The notes: generated from the sequence alone by a model not told the origin. Positions 46,273 to 57,063 are shown, numbered from the stretch's first letter. The stretch: 64,000 nucleotides of DNA from Clostridium rhizosphaerae (GCF_016765585.1 NZ_JAESWC010000004.1:235285-299284); one strand, 5' to 3'. Translations and numbers: made by a program.

Positions 46273-49200
46273 CTAAAACTTAAATAAATCTTCTATTTCT
46301 TCCTGTGTCATTTGTGAAACCAAGCTTTCCTCGCTGCTTTCTTCACCCATAACTGATTTTATAATTTCTCTCTTTTTCTCCTGAAGATTATAAATTTTTT
46401 CTTCAATAGTACCTTGGGCAACAATTTTTATTACCTCAACAGTTTTCTGCTGTCCGATTCTATGGGCTCTATCTGTAGCCTGTTCTTCAACGGCTGGATT
46501 CCACCATGGGTCAAAGTGAATAACTACATCAGCCCCTGTTAGATTCAGCCCTGTACCTCCTGCTTTAAGAGAAATAAGAAATATACTGCTTTGACCTTTA
46601 TTAAATTCCTCAACCATCTTGACTCTGTCTTCTGTCTTGGTTTGACCATCCAAATACATATAATCAATATTATTTGAATTTAACCTTTTTGCTATATTCT
46701 TAAGCACAGATGTAAATTGAGAAAATAATAGGATTCTGTGTCCTTCGTTAATACTGTCTACAAGTAAATCATCAAGAGCAAGCATCTTACCGCTTTCACC
46801 CTCAAAGTTTTCAACAAAAGTTGAAGGATCGCAGCAGATTTGTCTTAGTCTAGTTAAAATAGAAAGTATCTTTATTTTACTTCTATTAAAACCTCTTTCA
46901 CTTATTTCATTATTAACTTCTTGCTTAGCCTTTTCAATAAAAGCGGCATAAAGCTTCTTTTGCTCTTCTGTCATTTCCACTACAAGCTTGTGTTCTATTT
47001 TAGGAGGGAGCTCTTTTACAACATCCTTTTTAAGCCTTCTTAATATAAAAGGCCTCACATGCTTATTGAGTTCTTCTAATGCCTTTTCATCTTTGCTCTT
47101 AACTATTGGTGTCTCATATTTTCTTAAAAACTTGTTGTGAGACAATAAATATCCTGGCATTATAAAATCAAAAATAGACCATAATTCTGTTAAGGAATTT
47201 TCAATTGGAGTACCTGTCAATGCAAAGTATCCTTGTGCTTTTAATTCTTTAACAGACTGAGCATTTATAGATGCAGGATTTTTTATCTGCTGAGCTTCAT
47301 CCAATATGCAATATCTAAATTTTATCTTTTTATATTCTTCTATATCCCTTCTTATTAATGGATAAGAGGTTATTACGATATCTGCTTCCTCAATTTCTCT
47401 TCTCTTTTCTTCTCTCTCATCCTTTGAGCCTGATATAACTATAGATTTTAGATTAGAAGCAAACTTTTCAATCTCACTTTTCCAGTTATACACCAAAGAG
47501 GTTGGCGCTACTACTAGAGAAGGTTTTCTTTCTGAATTTTCATTCACCTCTGATTCAATAAAGGCTATTGTCTGCAGCGTCTTTCCAAGTCCCATTTCAT
47601 CCGCGAGTATTCCGCCAAAACCGCAGCTTGAAAGAGTTTTAAACCACTTAAAGCCAAATTTTTGATAGCCTCTCATTATACCTTCTAAATGCTCTGGCAT
47701 ATTAAAATCTATTTCAGAAACTTCTCTTATATTATTTACAAGCTCTCTGAATCTTTTATTTTTCTCTACATAAATCATATTGTTTCCTTTAAGATTTTGA
47801 TCTATATAAAGTGCATTGTACTTTGAAAGAAGTATTCTATCTTTTTCTAAATCCGAATCTTTAATATCCAAGTACTCTATCATACTTCCCATATCTTGAA
47901 GTTCTTTATTTTGAAGCGAAACAAAACCGCCTTTTTTTAGTTTATAATATTTTTTCTTCTGCTTTAAAGCACCTAATATATCCTTAAGTTCATTCTTATC
48001 TATTCCTTCTATATTAAAAGAAAACTCTAAGAGATCTTCATCATTAAGTCTTATGTTTGATTTAATATTGGAAGAAGTATACACCTTCATATTTTTAAAT
48101 CTATCAGAGTAGTACACCTCTCCCTGTTCTTGAATATAGTTTAAACCTTCTGTTAAAAACTCAACTAATCTCTCTTCATCCTTAAGCTTATAGTTGAATT
48201 TATCTTCCCTAAAACCTGCACTTATTAGATAGGATATAAGCTGAAGCTCCTTAGTTATATCTCTTATTAAAACCTTCTTTTCTTCATACTTATCTTTCTC
48301 ATTAAGAGGATTGATTTCAATATTTCCATATTTAAATATTATATCAGCAGAAACCCCATCTTCTTCTTTATCTAAATAAACTCTTATCTTTAATTCTTCT
48401 TCATAAAGCTTGTTTTCCAATGATTTATCTATATTTATCTTCTTACTTATATTTTTTATATTAGGAATTATGTAGGAAGCAACTTTTTCAACATCTGCTT
48501 TATTAAAACTCATGCTTTTTGTTCTTGAGTTTGATATTTCTGTGTAAAAGGGCAGATAAATCCTTGTCTGTTCCTTTAAAGGATGATAAATATTATTTTT
48601 ATAAAAAAAATACTCTCCGCTATCTGTAAGCGGTAACGGCAAATCTTCATTCTGCTTTATAATTAATGCCGCATTAGTAAGCTTAATATCAAACTCTAAA
48701 GGCATATTTTCTTCAAGTATTGATATATTGTTTAAAATCAAATTATCTATTGAAGCATCAAAACATTTTCCCTTCATAATAATAAAAAATCTTTTTACCT
48801 GCCTGTCAGTTAAAACTGCCTTTTTACCTGATATAAGACTTGCAGGCCTATTCCAATATCCATGAAAGCTGCTATTAGTTGCTATCATTTTATCTGTTTG
48901 ATATACTTCTAAAAGTAAATCTATAAGATTCTTATCTTCTTCTTTGAAAGTATATACAGCCGGATCATAAGTGAAGTTTTTGCCAAATTCTATAACTGCA
49001 TCCTTATTATCTACTGCTGACAAAAAATCTCTCATATTTTTAACAACATAAGTTTTATTTTCTCCAACCTTAAGTTCAATTGTTGATTTTCTTTCATCAT
49101 CAAATTCTACGTTATATTTTACTTCTAAGGATAATTCTCTTAAATAACTTTCCTCTGAAGATAGCATATTATTTTTTATGCAATTAATAAACTCATTTGT

Positions 49201-49554
49201 TTTCCTAGAACTTAAACCTCTTTGTTTTCTAACTAGGGTGTCTCTTTCCCTATTAAATTTTAAAAGAACAGCAACTACATGTTTACATAGCTTCTCACTG
49301 CTTGCAGAATAGTCGCAATCACAATTAAAAGCTAATCTTCCGCTTCTCTGCCCAATTTTAACATTTATATTGTAATTTTGCGTTCCATAGGAGGAGTCAA
49401 CTAGTGCATCAATGTCTAAAACATCCTCACTTCCCATATCTTCTATACTTAAATCCATACGCCTGATTTTATTTCTTAAGTATATATCCAACCCTCTTGC
49501 ATATATTACATTGCCCACGGTATTCTTCAACTTTTGCTCATCTATTTCATACAT
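46273..49554 (-). CDS. SNF2-family DNA-dependent ATPase with SWIM zinc finger
   Basis: A 1093-residue helicase-like protein. A SWIM finger is at about residues 75-100 (CDCDYSASSEKLCKHVV, the Cx1Cx8-9CxH pattern). A bacterial SNF2-associated region fills the middle. The ATPase core starts near residue 640: GGILADEMGLGKTLQTIAFI (Walker A), ILDEAQQIKNP (motif II), ALTGTPIENSLTELWSIF (III), then the second RecA domain LLFSQFTSVLKNIAKRL, LISLKAGGTGLNLTGAD and QATDRAHRIGQQK (VI). Such proteins move along DNA and may aid transcription or repair; the substrate is unknown here. AGAGGTGTAGTA precedes the ATG. Confidence 0.93.
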   Translation of the reverse strand: MYEIDEQKLKNTVGNVIYARGLDIYLRNKIRRMDLSIEDMGSEDVLDIDALVDSSYGTQNYNINVKIGQRSGRLAFNCDCDYSASSEKLCKHVVAVLLKFNRERDTLVRKQRGLSSRKTNEFINCIKNNMLSSEESYLRELSLEVKYNVEFDDERKSTIELKVGENKTYVVKNMRDFLSAVDNKDAVIEFGKNFTYDPAVYTFKEEDKNLIDLLLEVYQTDKMIATNSSFHGYWNRPASLISGKKAVLTDRQVKRFFIIMKGKCFDASIDNLILNNISILEENMPLEFDIKLTNAALIIKQNEDLPLPLTDSGEYFFYKNNIYHPLKEQTRIYLPFYTEISNSRTKSMSFNKADVEKVASYIIPNIKNISKKINIDKSLENKLYEEELKIRVYLDKEEDGVSADIIFKYGNIEINPLNEKDKYEEKKVLIRDITKELQLISYLISAGFREDKFNYKLKDEERLVEFLTEGLNYIQEQGEVYYSDRFKNMKVYTSSNIKSNIRLNDEDLLEFSFNIEGIDKNELKDILGALKQKKKYYKLKKGGFVSLQNKELQDMGSMIEYLDIKDSDLEKDRILLSKYNALYIDQNLKGNNMIYVEKNKRFRELVNNIREVSEIDFNMPEHLEGIMRGYQKFGFKWFKTLSSCGFGGILADEMGLGKTLQTIAFIESEVNENSERKPSLVVAPTSLVYNWKSEIEKFASNLKSIVISGSKDEREEKRREIEEADIVITSYPLIRRDIEEYKKIKFRYCILDEAQQIKNPASINAQSVKELKAQGYFALTGTPIENSLTELWSIFDFIMPGYLLSHNKFLRKYETPIVKSKDEKALEELNKHVRPFILRRLKKDVVKELPPKIEHKLVVEMTEEQKKLYAAFIEKAKQEVNNEISERGFNRSKIKILSILTRLRQICCDPSTFVENFEGESGKMLALDDLLVDSINEGHRILLFSQFTSVLKNIAKRLNSNNIDYMYLDGQTKTEDRVKMVEEFNKGQSSIFLISLKAGGTGLNLTGADVVIHFDPWWNPAVEEQATDRAHRIGQQKTVEVIKIVAQGTIEEKIYNLQEKKREIIKSVMGEESSEESLVSQMTQEEIEDLFKF

Positions 49555-49719
49555 TACTACACCTCTATTATTTAAACCGCTTACAAGTCTACCTATTTAT
49601 TCTATACATATTTTACTTATTTTAAAAGGAATTTTTCTACTTGAAGAGAATATATAATAATTGCCCCATAATTTGGACAATATAAATTTATATGGTATTA
49701 GAAAGGAGTAGTTATATAG

Positions 49720-52647
49720 ATGGAATTACAACTTAATAAAGTTTATAGCGGCTTTAAGCTACTAGAACAAAAAAATATTAAAGACATCAATTCAACTGCA
49801 TTCATATTTGAGCACGAAAAAAGCGGTGCTAAGCTTTTATACCTTAAAAATGATGATGACAATAAAGTATTTTCAATAAGCTTTAGAACTCCACCAACTG
49901 ACAGCACTGGAGTTGCCCACATATTAGAACATTCTGTTTTATGCGGTTCTAGAAAATTTCCTTCAAAAGAGCCTTTTGTTGAATTAATCAAAGGTTCTCT
50001 TAATACTTTTTTAAATGCTATGACTTTTTCAGACAAAACTATGTACCCAGTCGCAAGCAGGAATGATAAAGATTTTCACAATCTTATGGATGTATATCTT
50101 GATGCTGTGCTTTACCCTAACATTTATAAATACCCTGAAATAATGATGCAGGAAGGGTGGCATTATGAGCTTGAAAATAAAGAGGATGAACTTACTTATA
50201 AAGGTGTAGTTTATAACGAAATGAAGGGTGCTCTTTCTTCTCCTGAATCTATTCTTATGAGAAAGGTTCAAGAATCATTATTTCCTGACACACCATACGG
50301 TGTTGAGTCAGGTGGAGACCCAGATTTTATACCTGATTTAACTCAAGAACAGTTTACTGCTTTCCATAAGAAGCTTTATCATCCTTCAAACAGCTATATA
50401 TTCCTTTATGGAGCTATGGATATAACTGAGCAGTTAAAGTTTATTAATGAAGAATACTTAAAGAACTTCGATAAAATACAAGTAGACTCGGAAATACCTG
50501 TTCAAAAAGCCTTTGAAGCAGAAAGAAAGCTGGTATTAGATTATCCAATATCCGATAATGAAAAGGAAGAGGATAAATCTTTTCTAAGTCTTAACTACGT
50601 TATAGGAAGATCTACTGATAAAGAATTATCCTTAGCTTTTGATATACTAGAACATTTACTGCTTGAAACTCCTGCAGCACCACTTAAAAAAGCTTTAATT
50701 GATGCAGACCTTGGGAAAGACGTATTTGGGTCTTACGACAGCAGTGTGCTTCAGCCTACCTTCAGCGTTGTAGTAAAAAACTCCAACGAAGCCAAGGTAG
50801 ATCAATTTAAAAAGGTTGTATCTGATACACTCAAAGCTCTTACTCAAAATGGTATTGATAAAAAACTCATTGAGTCTTCTATTAATATTAGGGAATTTCA
50901 ATTAAGAGAAGCTGAATTTGATGGCTATCCAAGAGGTTTGATGTACGGAATCAGATGTATGGACAGCTGGCTTTATGGTGAAAATTCTCTTATGCATCTT
51001 GAATATGAAGATACATTAAATAAAGTAAAAGAGGCGCTTACTACAAATTATTTTGAGAAACTTATAGAGAAATACCTGCTAAACAACACTCATAGTTCTC
51101 TAGTTATAGTTAACCCTAAAAAAGGTTTAGCTGAAAAAAAAGCAGAAGAATTAAAAAAGAAGCTTGAAGATTACAAATCAAGTTTATCAGACAGCGAGCT
51201 TAATAAAATAATTGTAAATACAAATAAACTAAAGGAAAGACAAGTAACCCCTGACTCTCCAGAAGTTTTAAAAACAATCCCTTTACTATCTTTAGAGGAT
51301 ATAGATAAAAAATCAGAGACTCTTCCTTTATTAGAAGCTCAGATAAATAGTATTAAGACTTTAGTACATCCTATTTTTACGAGCGGAATAGCTTACATAA
51401 ATATGTATTTTAACTCAAGCACCGTTCCTCAGGATAAGCTCCCATATATAAGCCTTCTATCTTCAGTTCTCGGCAAAATAGGAACAGAAAAATACAGCTA
51501 CGAAGAACTTTCAAATATTATAAATATTAATACAGGAGGAATACGCTTTGGCGGAGAAGCCTTTGCTGAGTGCGGAAAGAGTGATATTTTCTATCCAAAG
51601 TTTACAGTTAGAGCTAAAGCTTTGACGGAAAAACTTCCTAAGTTAATAGAAATAATTGAGGAAATAATGCTTCATACGAAATTTGAAGATAAAAAGCGTA
51701 TTAAAGAAATAATCCAGGAAATGAAATCTAGAATGGAAATGAGGATGCTGCAAAGAGGTCATACTGTAGCTGCAAAACGCGCTGCTTCATACTTTTCCCC
51801 TATTGCTAAGTATGAAGAAACTCTTATAGGCTTATCTTTCTATAAGTTTATTTCAGATTTAGAGAATAATTTTGAGACTAGATATTCAGAAGTAGTTGAA
51901 AGCTTTAAGCATCTTTCAAAGCTCATATTTAATAGAAATAATCTTATATTAAGCTTTACTGGTGAGGAAAAAGATTACGAAAGTTTCGAAAAGAGCTTTG
52001 TAAGCTTATATAACAGCTTAAGCACTGAGAATCCAGAAAAAATATCTTATAACTTTGAACCCTCTGCCCTTAATGAAGGCCTTATGACTTCTTCAAAGGT
52101 ACAGTATGTAGCTAAGGCTTATAACTTTAAAGAACTAGGTTATTCTTACACTGGAAGCCTTCAGGTTTTAAAAACCATAATCGGTTTTGATTACTTATGG
52201 AATAAGGTTAGAGTACAAGGAGGGGCCTATGGTGCCTTTGCAAACTTCCAATGGGGTGGAAACACAGTATTCAGCTCCTATCGGGATCCAAACCTCAAAG
52301 AAACCTTAGCAGCTTATGATAAAGCGGGGGAATTTGCTCAGAACTTTGATTCTGATGAACGTGAAATGACAAAATATATAATAGGTACAGTAAGTGAACT
52401 TGATTCACCACTTACACCTTCAATGAAGGGGATTGTATCTGATGAATATTATATTAGGCATATAACTCAAGCTCATGTTCAAAAGGAAAGAGATGAGATT
52501 ATAGGAACTAAAAAAGAGGATATTCGTTCTCTAGGAACTTTAATAGCTGACTGCATGAAACAAAACTATTTCTGTGTACTAGGAAGTGAAGATAAAATAA
52601 AAGCTAATAAGGATATATTTGGATCCATCCTAAATGTATTCGAATAA
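49720..52647 (+). CDS. M16C (insulinase/presequence protease) zinc metallopeptidase
   Basis: A 975-residue inverzincin. The active-site motif HILEHSVLCGS (HxxEH) lies near residue 67, with the third zinc ligand in the YKGVVYNEMKGALS region. The protein contains two M16 halves; the second, inactive one ends with the R/Y substrate site GGAYGAFANFQWGG. It degrades small peptides in the cytoplasm; no signal peptide is present. GAAAGGAGTAGTTATATAG precedes the ATG. It is divergent from the SNF2 gene and ends at a strong terminator. Confidence 0.95.
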   Translation: MELQLNKVYSGFKLLEQKNIKDINSTAFIFEHEKSGAKLLYLKNDDDNKVFSISFRTPPTDSTGVAHILEHSVLCGSRKFPSKEPFVELIKGSLNTFLNAMTFSDKTMYPVASRNDKDFHNLMDVYLDAVLYPNIYKYPEIMMQEGWHYELENKEDELTYKGVVYNEMKGALSSPESILMRKVQESLFPDTPYGVESGGDPDFIPDLTQEQFTAFHKKLYHPSNSYIFLYGAMDITEQLKFINEEYLKNFDKIQVDSEIPVQKAFEAERKLVLDYPISDNEKEEDKSFLSLNYVIGRSTDKELSLAFDILEHLLLETPAAPLKKALIDADLGKDVFGSYDSSVLQPTFSVVVKNSNEAKVDQFKKVVSDTLKALTQNGIDKKLIESSINIREFQLREAEFDGYPRGLMYGIRCMDSWLYGENSLMHLEYEDTLNKVKEALTTNYFEKLIEKYLLNNTHSSLVIVNPKKGLAEKKAEELKKKLEDYKSSLSDSELNKIIVNTNKLKERQVTPDSPEVLKTIPLLSLEDIDKKSETLPLLEAQINSIKTLVHPIFTSGIAYINMYFNSSTVPQDKLPYISLLSSVLGKIGTEKYSYEELSNIININTGGIRFGGEAFAECGKSDIFYPKFTVRAKALTEKLPKLIEIIEEIMLHTKFEDKKRIKEIIQEMKSRMEMRMLQRGHTVAAKRAASYFSPIAKYEETLIGLSFYKFISDLENNFETRYSEVVESFKHLSKLIFNRNNLILSFTGEEKDYESFEKSFVSLYNSLSTENPEKISYNFEPSALNEGLMTSSKVQYVAKAYNFKELGYSYTGSLQVLKTIIGFDYLWNKVRVQGGAYGAFANFQWGGNTVFSSYRDPNLKETLAAYDKAGEFAQNFDSDEREMTKYIIGTVSELDSPLTPSMKGIVSDEYYIRHITQAHVQKERDEIIGTKKEDIRSLGTLIADCMKQNYFCVLGSEDKIKANKDIFGSILNVFE

Positions 52648-52677
52648 AAAAAGGAGCAAAATTTTGCTCCTTTTTTA
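52646..52677 (+). terminator. Intrinsic terminator after the M16C peptidase gene
   Basis: Arms AAAAAAGGAGCAAAA and TTTTGCTCCTTTTTT pair almost without a loop and begin at the stop codon. The symmetric sequence would also terminate minus-strand transcription. Confidence 0.85.
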
Positions 52678-52698
52678 TTATATATATTAATCATTATG

Positions 52699-53157
52699 CT
52701 ATGAAACAGAAATATCTATCTCTATAGTTTTGTTTTCAATATGCATAGGTACACAAAGAGCCTTGCCTTTATATGCATAAATGGTCATATTTTTACCTGT
52801 ATAAAGACTTGGGGGGGTAATATTTATATTTTTTCCTATATTCACAAAAAAGCTTGCTGAATTCCCTGCTACCATATTTCCAAGTTCAGATATTGCACTT
52901 TTAGCCATATCATCCAATTCTTTAACTTCCATTCCAAACATCATTTTAGAAGCTATAAATTTTGCAGCTTCTTCGCTCATGCTTAATACTACACTTCCTG
53001 ACAAGTCTCCTGTAACACCTATAGTAATTGCTACATCTCCCGATTTGGTACTACCTTCCTTAACATATAACTTTCCCTTTTCAGGTTTTATATTTATTAC
53101 CTGCTGGGCAACATTATCAAATGCTTCTAAAAATGGATTTACATATTCTGCCTTCAT
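52699..53157 (-). CDS. cheX: CheX-like chemotaxis phosphatase
   Basis: A 152-residue CheC/CheX/FliY-family protein. The phosphatase signature E-x3-N appears in AISELGNMVAGNSASF, and GVTGDLSGSVVLSMSEEAAK, FIASKMMFGMEVKEL and the ending SLYTGKNMTIYAYKGKALCV match CheX. It would dephosphorylate CheY-P. The ATG at 53157 follows GGGGCGGAATAACT. No other chemotaxis genes are nearby, so it is an orphan here. A C7 run on the coding strand (52811-52817, in ITPPSL) stands out in this AT-rich DNA. Confidence 0.85.
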   Translation of the reverse strand: MKAEYVNPFLEAFDNVAQQVINIKPEKGKLYVKEGSTKSGDVAITIGVTGDLSGSVVLSMSEEAAKFIASKMMFGMEVKELDDMAKSAISELGNMVAGNSASFFVNIGKNINITPPSLYTGKNMTIYAYKGKALCVPMHIENKTIEIDISVS

Positions 53158-53212
53158 AGTTATTCCGCCCCTTACAATCATTTGTTAAATAGCTTTCATT
53201 ATTTCACTAAAT

Positions 53213-53782
53213 CTACTCGGATTTATTAATAAGTTCATCGTACTTTTGTCTGATATTTTTCAAGTCCTGCCAGAACAATTGTTTTTTTGACTCATCTCTG
53301 AATAAAGCTGCTGGATGAAATGTAGCTATTATACTATAGCCTTTTCTTTCAATCCATTTTCCTCTATCCCTTGTTATTTTCCAATCTTTATTTATAATAT
53401 TTTTCATAGCAGTTGCTCCTAGGCATACTATAATTTTAGGTTTAACTAAAGCAACCTGATTTCTTAAATAAGGTAAACACCTTTCTGTTTCTTCATCATA
53501 TGGAGTTCTATTATTTTCAGGCCTACATTTGCAAATATTACAAATATAATAATCCCTATCTCTTATTAAATTTAAAGCTGTAAGACCCTTTGTCAATAGC
53601 TGCCCGGCCTTTCCTACAAAAGGTTTCCCCTGCTCATCTTCATCTGCTCCTGGTGCTTCTCCTATAAACATGATAGCCGCCTTTAAATTCCCATCTCCAA
53701 AGACAATATTTTTTCTATTTTTCGAAAGAGAACATTTTCCACAACTATTACACTGTTCATAGAGATCTCTCCATCCGAGCAT
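53213..53782 (-). CDS. Uracil-DNA glycosylase, family 4 (Fe-S type)
   Basis: A 189-residue enzyme removing uracil from DNA. The N-terminal [20 protein letters not shown] and the later [14 protein letters not shown] and CLPYL supply the cysteines of a 4Fe-4S cluster. The active-site motifs are [23 protein letters not shown] and the C-terminal HPAALFRD. Family 4 rather than family 1 is shown by GEAPG. The ATG at 53782 follows GAGGTGAGTGGT; a GTG three codons earlier overlaps that site. Confidence 0.95.
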   Translation of the reverse strand: MLGWRDLYEQCNSCGKCSLSKNRKNIVFGDGNLKAAIMFIGEAPGADEDEQGKPFVGKAGQLLTKGLTALNLIRDRDYYICNICKCRPENNRTPYDEETERCLPYLRNQVALVKPKIIVCLGATAMKNIINKDWKITRDRGKWIERKGYSIIATFHPAALFRDESKKQLFWQDLKNIRQKYDELINKSE

Positions 53783-54002
53783 ACCACTCACCTCTTTATA
53801 TACTGTCGAAAAATATCACTATTTATATAGTATCATAATATTATAATTTATTTAAACATTTTTTATTAAATTATTACAAGAAACCCTATATAACTTACTA
53901 AATGTCTATATTTCGACTAAGTCTTTCACATAGTTGCTTTATCTAAAAGAATATATTACCATTTTAATTGTGATTATTTTAATTAAGTACGCGGAGGATT
54001 AT

Positions 54003-55358
54003 ATGCTAAAAAAAAATACTATACATAATGTACTTTCACTTGCACTCCCTGCTGTAGGCGAAATGGTACTTTATATGATGATATGGGTATTTGATACAAT
54101 GATGGTTGGAAAATACGGAGGAAATGTAGCTGTAAGTACAGTGGGACTTTCCTCAGAAATAATGTCTACTTTTACAGGTATTTTTATTTCTGTAGGTATT
54201 TCAGTAGCTGTAACTTCTCTAGTTGCCAGAAGTATTGGAGCTAAAAACATTAATAAAGCTGAAGAATATGCTGCCTTAGGTTTACTATTGGGAGGTGTTA
54301 TTGCTTTATTTATAGCTTTATCAGCTTTTTTATTTTGTGATGAAATACTAAGCCTTGCTGGAGCCAAAGGAGAAGTAATAACTTTCGGAGTTTTATTTAT
54401 GAGAATAACCTCTTTTGGAATCTTCTTTAATATGCTTGCCAATATACTTAGTGCTGTTTTAAGAGGCTACGGGAATACAAAAACACCTCTCCTAGTTTCT
54501 ATTATTGTAAACTTAGTAAATATAGGACTTGACTGGCTTTTAATATTCGGAAACCTTCACTTTCCTGAACTTGGAATAAAAGGTTCAGCTATTGCTACTG
54601 CTTCTGCCCAAATTACTGGTTTTGTATTTTTACTAATATATACCATTAACAAATCCCAAATTAAAATCAAATTAAAATATATAACAAACCTAAGAACAAT
54701 CAAAATTAAAGAAATACTTAAACTATCTATTCCTTCTTCTCTACAGGAAGCTTCCTTCAGTATAAGCAGACTTTTAAGCACCTTCTTTATTATGCATTTA
54801 GGTACTATAGCTTTTGCCGCAAATCAAATAACTACTACAATCGAAGGCATATCCTTTATGCCTGGATGGGGTTTTTCAGTTGCCGCTACTACCTTAGTTG
54901 GTCATAAGATAGGCGAGGAAAACTATGAAGGAGCAAAAGAGTATGCATATACCTGTACTATTTTAGGGGTGATAATTATGAGTTTATGCTCTATACTATT
55001 CTTAACTATACCTGATATATTAATAAAGGCATTTATCAGCACCTCAGAGATAGAGGTTATAAATAAAGGTTCTATTTGCTTAATGATAGCTTCCATAGAA
55101 CAACCCTTTATGGCACTTTCAATGATTTTTGGCGGTGCATTAAAAGGCGCCGGAGATACAAAAACACCTTTTAATGTTTCTCTTATTTCAAGCTGGCTCA
55201 TACGGCTTCCTCTAATGTATTACTTTATTTATGTATCAAAAATATCTGTCGTATATGTCTGGTGGATAACTACTCTTCAATGGTTTATAGACGGCATGTT
55301 ATTAATGATTCTATTTAAAAGGAGATTTGTAAAATCAAATTTTATTAATAAAATATAA
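54003..55358 (+). CDS. MATE-family efflux transporter
   Basis: A 451-residue membrane protein with 12 predicted helices in two similar halves. It starts NVLSLALPAVGEMVLYMMIW, then VFDTMMVGKYGG, with GYGNTKTPLLVSIIVNLVNI in the first half and GAGDTKTPFNVSLISSWLIR in the second: the paired G-(Y/A)-G-x-TKTP motifs are MATE hallmarks. It probably exports drugs or metabolites using Na+ or H+. The ATG at 54003 follows GGAGGATTAT; an open frame continues 23 codons upstream but is AT-rich and lacks a site. It is a single gene with its own terminator. Confidence 0.93.
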   Translation: MLKKNTIHNVLSLALPAVGEMVLYMMIWVFDTMMVGKYGGNVAVSTVGLSSEIMSTFTGIFISVGISVAVTSLVARSIGAKNINKAEEYAALGLLLGGVIALFIALSAFLFCDEILSLAGAKGEVITFGVLFMRITSFGIFFNMLANILSAVLRGYGNTKTPLLVSIIVNLVNIGLDWLLIFGNLHFPELGIKGSAIATASAQITGFVFLLIYTINKSQIKIKLKYITNLRTIKIKEILKLSIPSSLQEASFSISRLLSTFFIMHLGTIAFAANQITTTIEGISFMPGWGFSVAATTLVGHKIGEENYEGAKEYAYTCTILGVIIMSLCSILFLTIPDILIKAFISTSEIEVINKGSICLMIASIEQPFMALSMIFGGALKGAGDTKTPFNVSLISSWLIRLPLMYYFIYVSKISVVYVWWITTLQWFIDGMLLMILFKRRFVKSNFINKI

Positions 55359-55361
55359 AAA

Positions 55362-55392
55362 TACAGCTAATGGTTTTAAACCATTAGCTGTA
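55362..55392. terminator. Bidirectional terminator between the MATE and ABC permease genes
   Basis: Perfect 12-bp arms (TACAGCTAATGG and its complement) around TTTTAAA are followed by CTTTTA. It lies between two convergent stops (55358 and 55396). Confidence 0.8.
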
Positions 55393-55395
55393 CTT

Positions 55396-57063
55396 TTACG
55401 CCTGAATTTTTTTAAACATCTTTACACCAGCAGTACTTAATATCCAGTAAAGCAATATATCTAATATTAAATAAATACCTGCTAAAGTTCCAAAGGCGCT
55501 CCATAAATTAAGTTTTAGTATTCCTACTGCTGCAACGGATACACCTCCGATTATGAAGCCTAAAAGCATTAATATTAACACATTCATATTTTGTTTAACA
55601 GCTCTTTGTTCCGTATCCCACTGTAATTTAGGAAAATTCAAGTCAATTAGAATTCCAATAAAGTTAGCAAATAGACTAACTAAAACTGCAATTATTATCA
55701 CTTGAATAAGTAAATAAACAGGTGGAACTAATATTACCATAGCTACAATTATCATAAGCCCAAGGCCTATAAAATTAAGTATAATGCCTGATAATACTTT
55801 AGCCATAATCTGCTTTTTATAGCTTATAGGCAGATACTTACACACAAAAATATTTTGTCCCTCTCTAGATATTGAAGTTGTTGAAGTTGGATTAGCTACT
55901 GAAATAAACATCATAAATCCAAAAACTATACCAATTACTATACCAGGAACACTATTGCTGTTTAATATATCTCTTACCTTTCCAAGCTCGCTCATCATTT
56001 GAGGCTGTGAAAAGAAAGGTATTAAGAAAATTACAGGAAAAAGAAAATTCATTAATACACAGTTCATGAAATAAGCTGGAGTTCTAAATAATATTTTCAA
56101 TTCCTTAACTGTATAAGACTTTAACGAAGAACTTTGAACTGTACTTTCTTCAAGTTCTCTTTTACTTAACTTTCTTCTCTTTGAAGAAGCCTCTGAAATA
56201 CCGATTGCTCCTTTAAAGTATAGAGCTTCCCCAAGGATAAGCAATATTAAAATTAGAGCTATTGATACTACAACGAAAAGTATAAGGTTTATGAGCCCCT
56301 TAAGCTCTCCGCTGTAAAGCATAGCATTAACAGCAAGCTTGGCACTAGGAAAAAGCTTTGAACTTGTTCCAACTAAAGAATTGTTCCCCTGCATCATAAG
56401 CTGAACTAACTGCTCTGGATTTTCTGTACTTGATCCAAGTTTTTGAAATAAAATATTACATCCAATACCTATTCCTAAACCTAATATACCAGCAATTGTT
56501 CTGAAGGCATCTTTATTTTTAGCAAAAGGTAAGAATCTCATTATAAGCATACTGATTAAAGATGCAACTACAAGCGGTACAACTGGAATAGCAAGAAATA
56601 TTAATATCATATACAAGTAATAAAGTATACCTGCTTTACTCATTACTCCAAAAGTAACCATTATAGGAAGCAAGAATACAAGCATAGTTAAATACTCATA
56701 TAACATAACTACTGTAAATTTCGATCCTATTATCATTGATGGCTTTAATGGAAGCGGCAGAAGTTTTTCCACATCTGTTGAAAAATAAAATGTACTCATA
56801 ACATAGAAAATACCAAAAACAAATATTATAAAACAAGCTGCTATAATACCCATTTCTAATATTAAGCCTTCCTGTCCCATTTTAGCAAATGCACCATAGG
56901 ACGCAGCAGCCATCATCACAAAGGAAGCCATCATTGGAATAAAGGCAACTACCATTAGTACAATTAAGGCAATGGTCTTAGGGAGCTTTTTCTTATCCTT
57001 TTGTACTAAACCTTCTCCTCCATTTTTGAATAAAACTTTGGTTAATGTTAAAAACTTATTCAT
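55396..57063 (-). CDS. ABC-2-type exporter permease
   Basis: A 555-residue membrane protein with about 12 hydrophobic segments, including TIALIVLMVVAFIPMMASFV, FSTDVEKLLPLPLKPSMIIG and FVCKYLPISYKKQIMAKVLS. The two 'LPL/LPIS' loops are typical of putative ABC exporter permeases of Firmicutes. It is paired with the ATPase encoded at 57056-57781 and overlaps it by 8 bp, so the two form one transporter. The substrate is unknown. A cytoplasmic charged loop (SSKRRKLSKRELEESTVQS) splits the helices. Confidence 0.85.
   Translation of the reverse strand: MNKFLTLTKVLFKNGGEGLVQKDKKKLPKTIALIVLMVVAFIPMMASFVMMAAASYGAFAKMGQEGLILEMGIIAACFIIFVFGIFYVMSTFYFSTDVEKLLPLPLKPSMIIGSKFTVVMLYEYLTMLVFLLPIMVTFGVMSKAGILYYLYMILIFLAIPVVPLVVASLISMLIMRFLPFAKNKDAFRTIAGILGLGIGIGCNILFQKLGSSTENPEQLVQLMMQGNNSLVGTSSKLFPSAKLAVNAMLYSGELKGLINLILFVVVSIALILILLILGEALYFKGAIGISEASSKRRKLSKRELEESTVQSSSLKSYTVKELKILFRTPAYFMNCVLMNFLFPVIFLIPFFSQPQMMSELGKVRDILNSNSVPGIVIGIVFGFMMFISVANPTSTTSISREGQNIFVCKYLPISYKKQIMAKVLSGIILNFIGLGLMIIVAMVILVPPVYLLIQVIIIAVLVSLFANFIGILIDLNFPKLQWDTEQRAVKQNMNVLILMLLGFIIGGVSVAAVGILKLNLWSAFGTLAGIYLILDILLYWILSTAGVKMFKKIQA

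Noticed and set aside
53934-54002. A 23-residue upstream extension of the MATE protein
   Set aside because: It lacks a ribosome binding site, whereas GGAGG lies five bases before the ATG at 54003, where the family homology starts.
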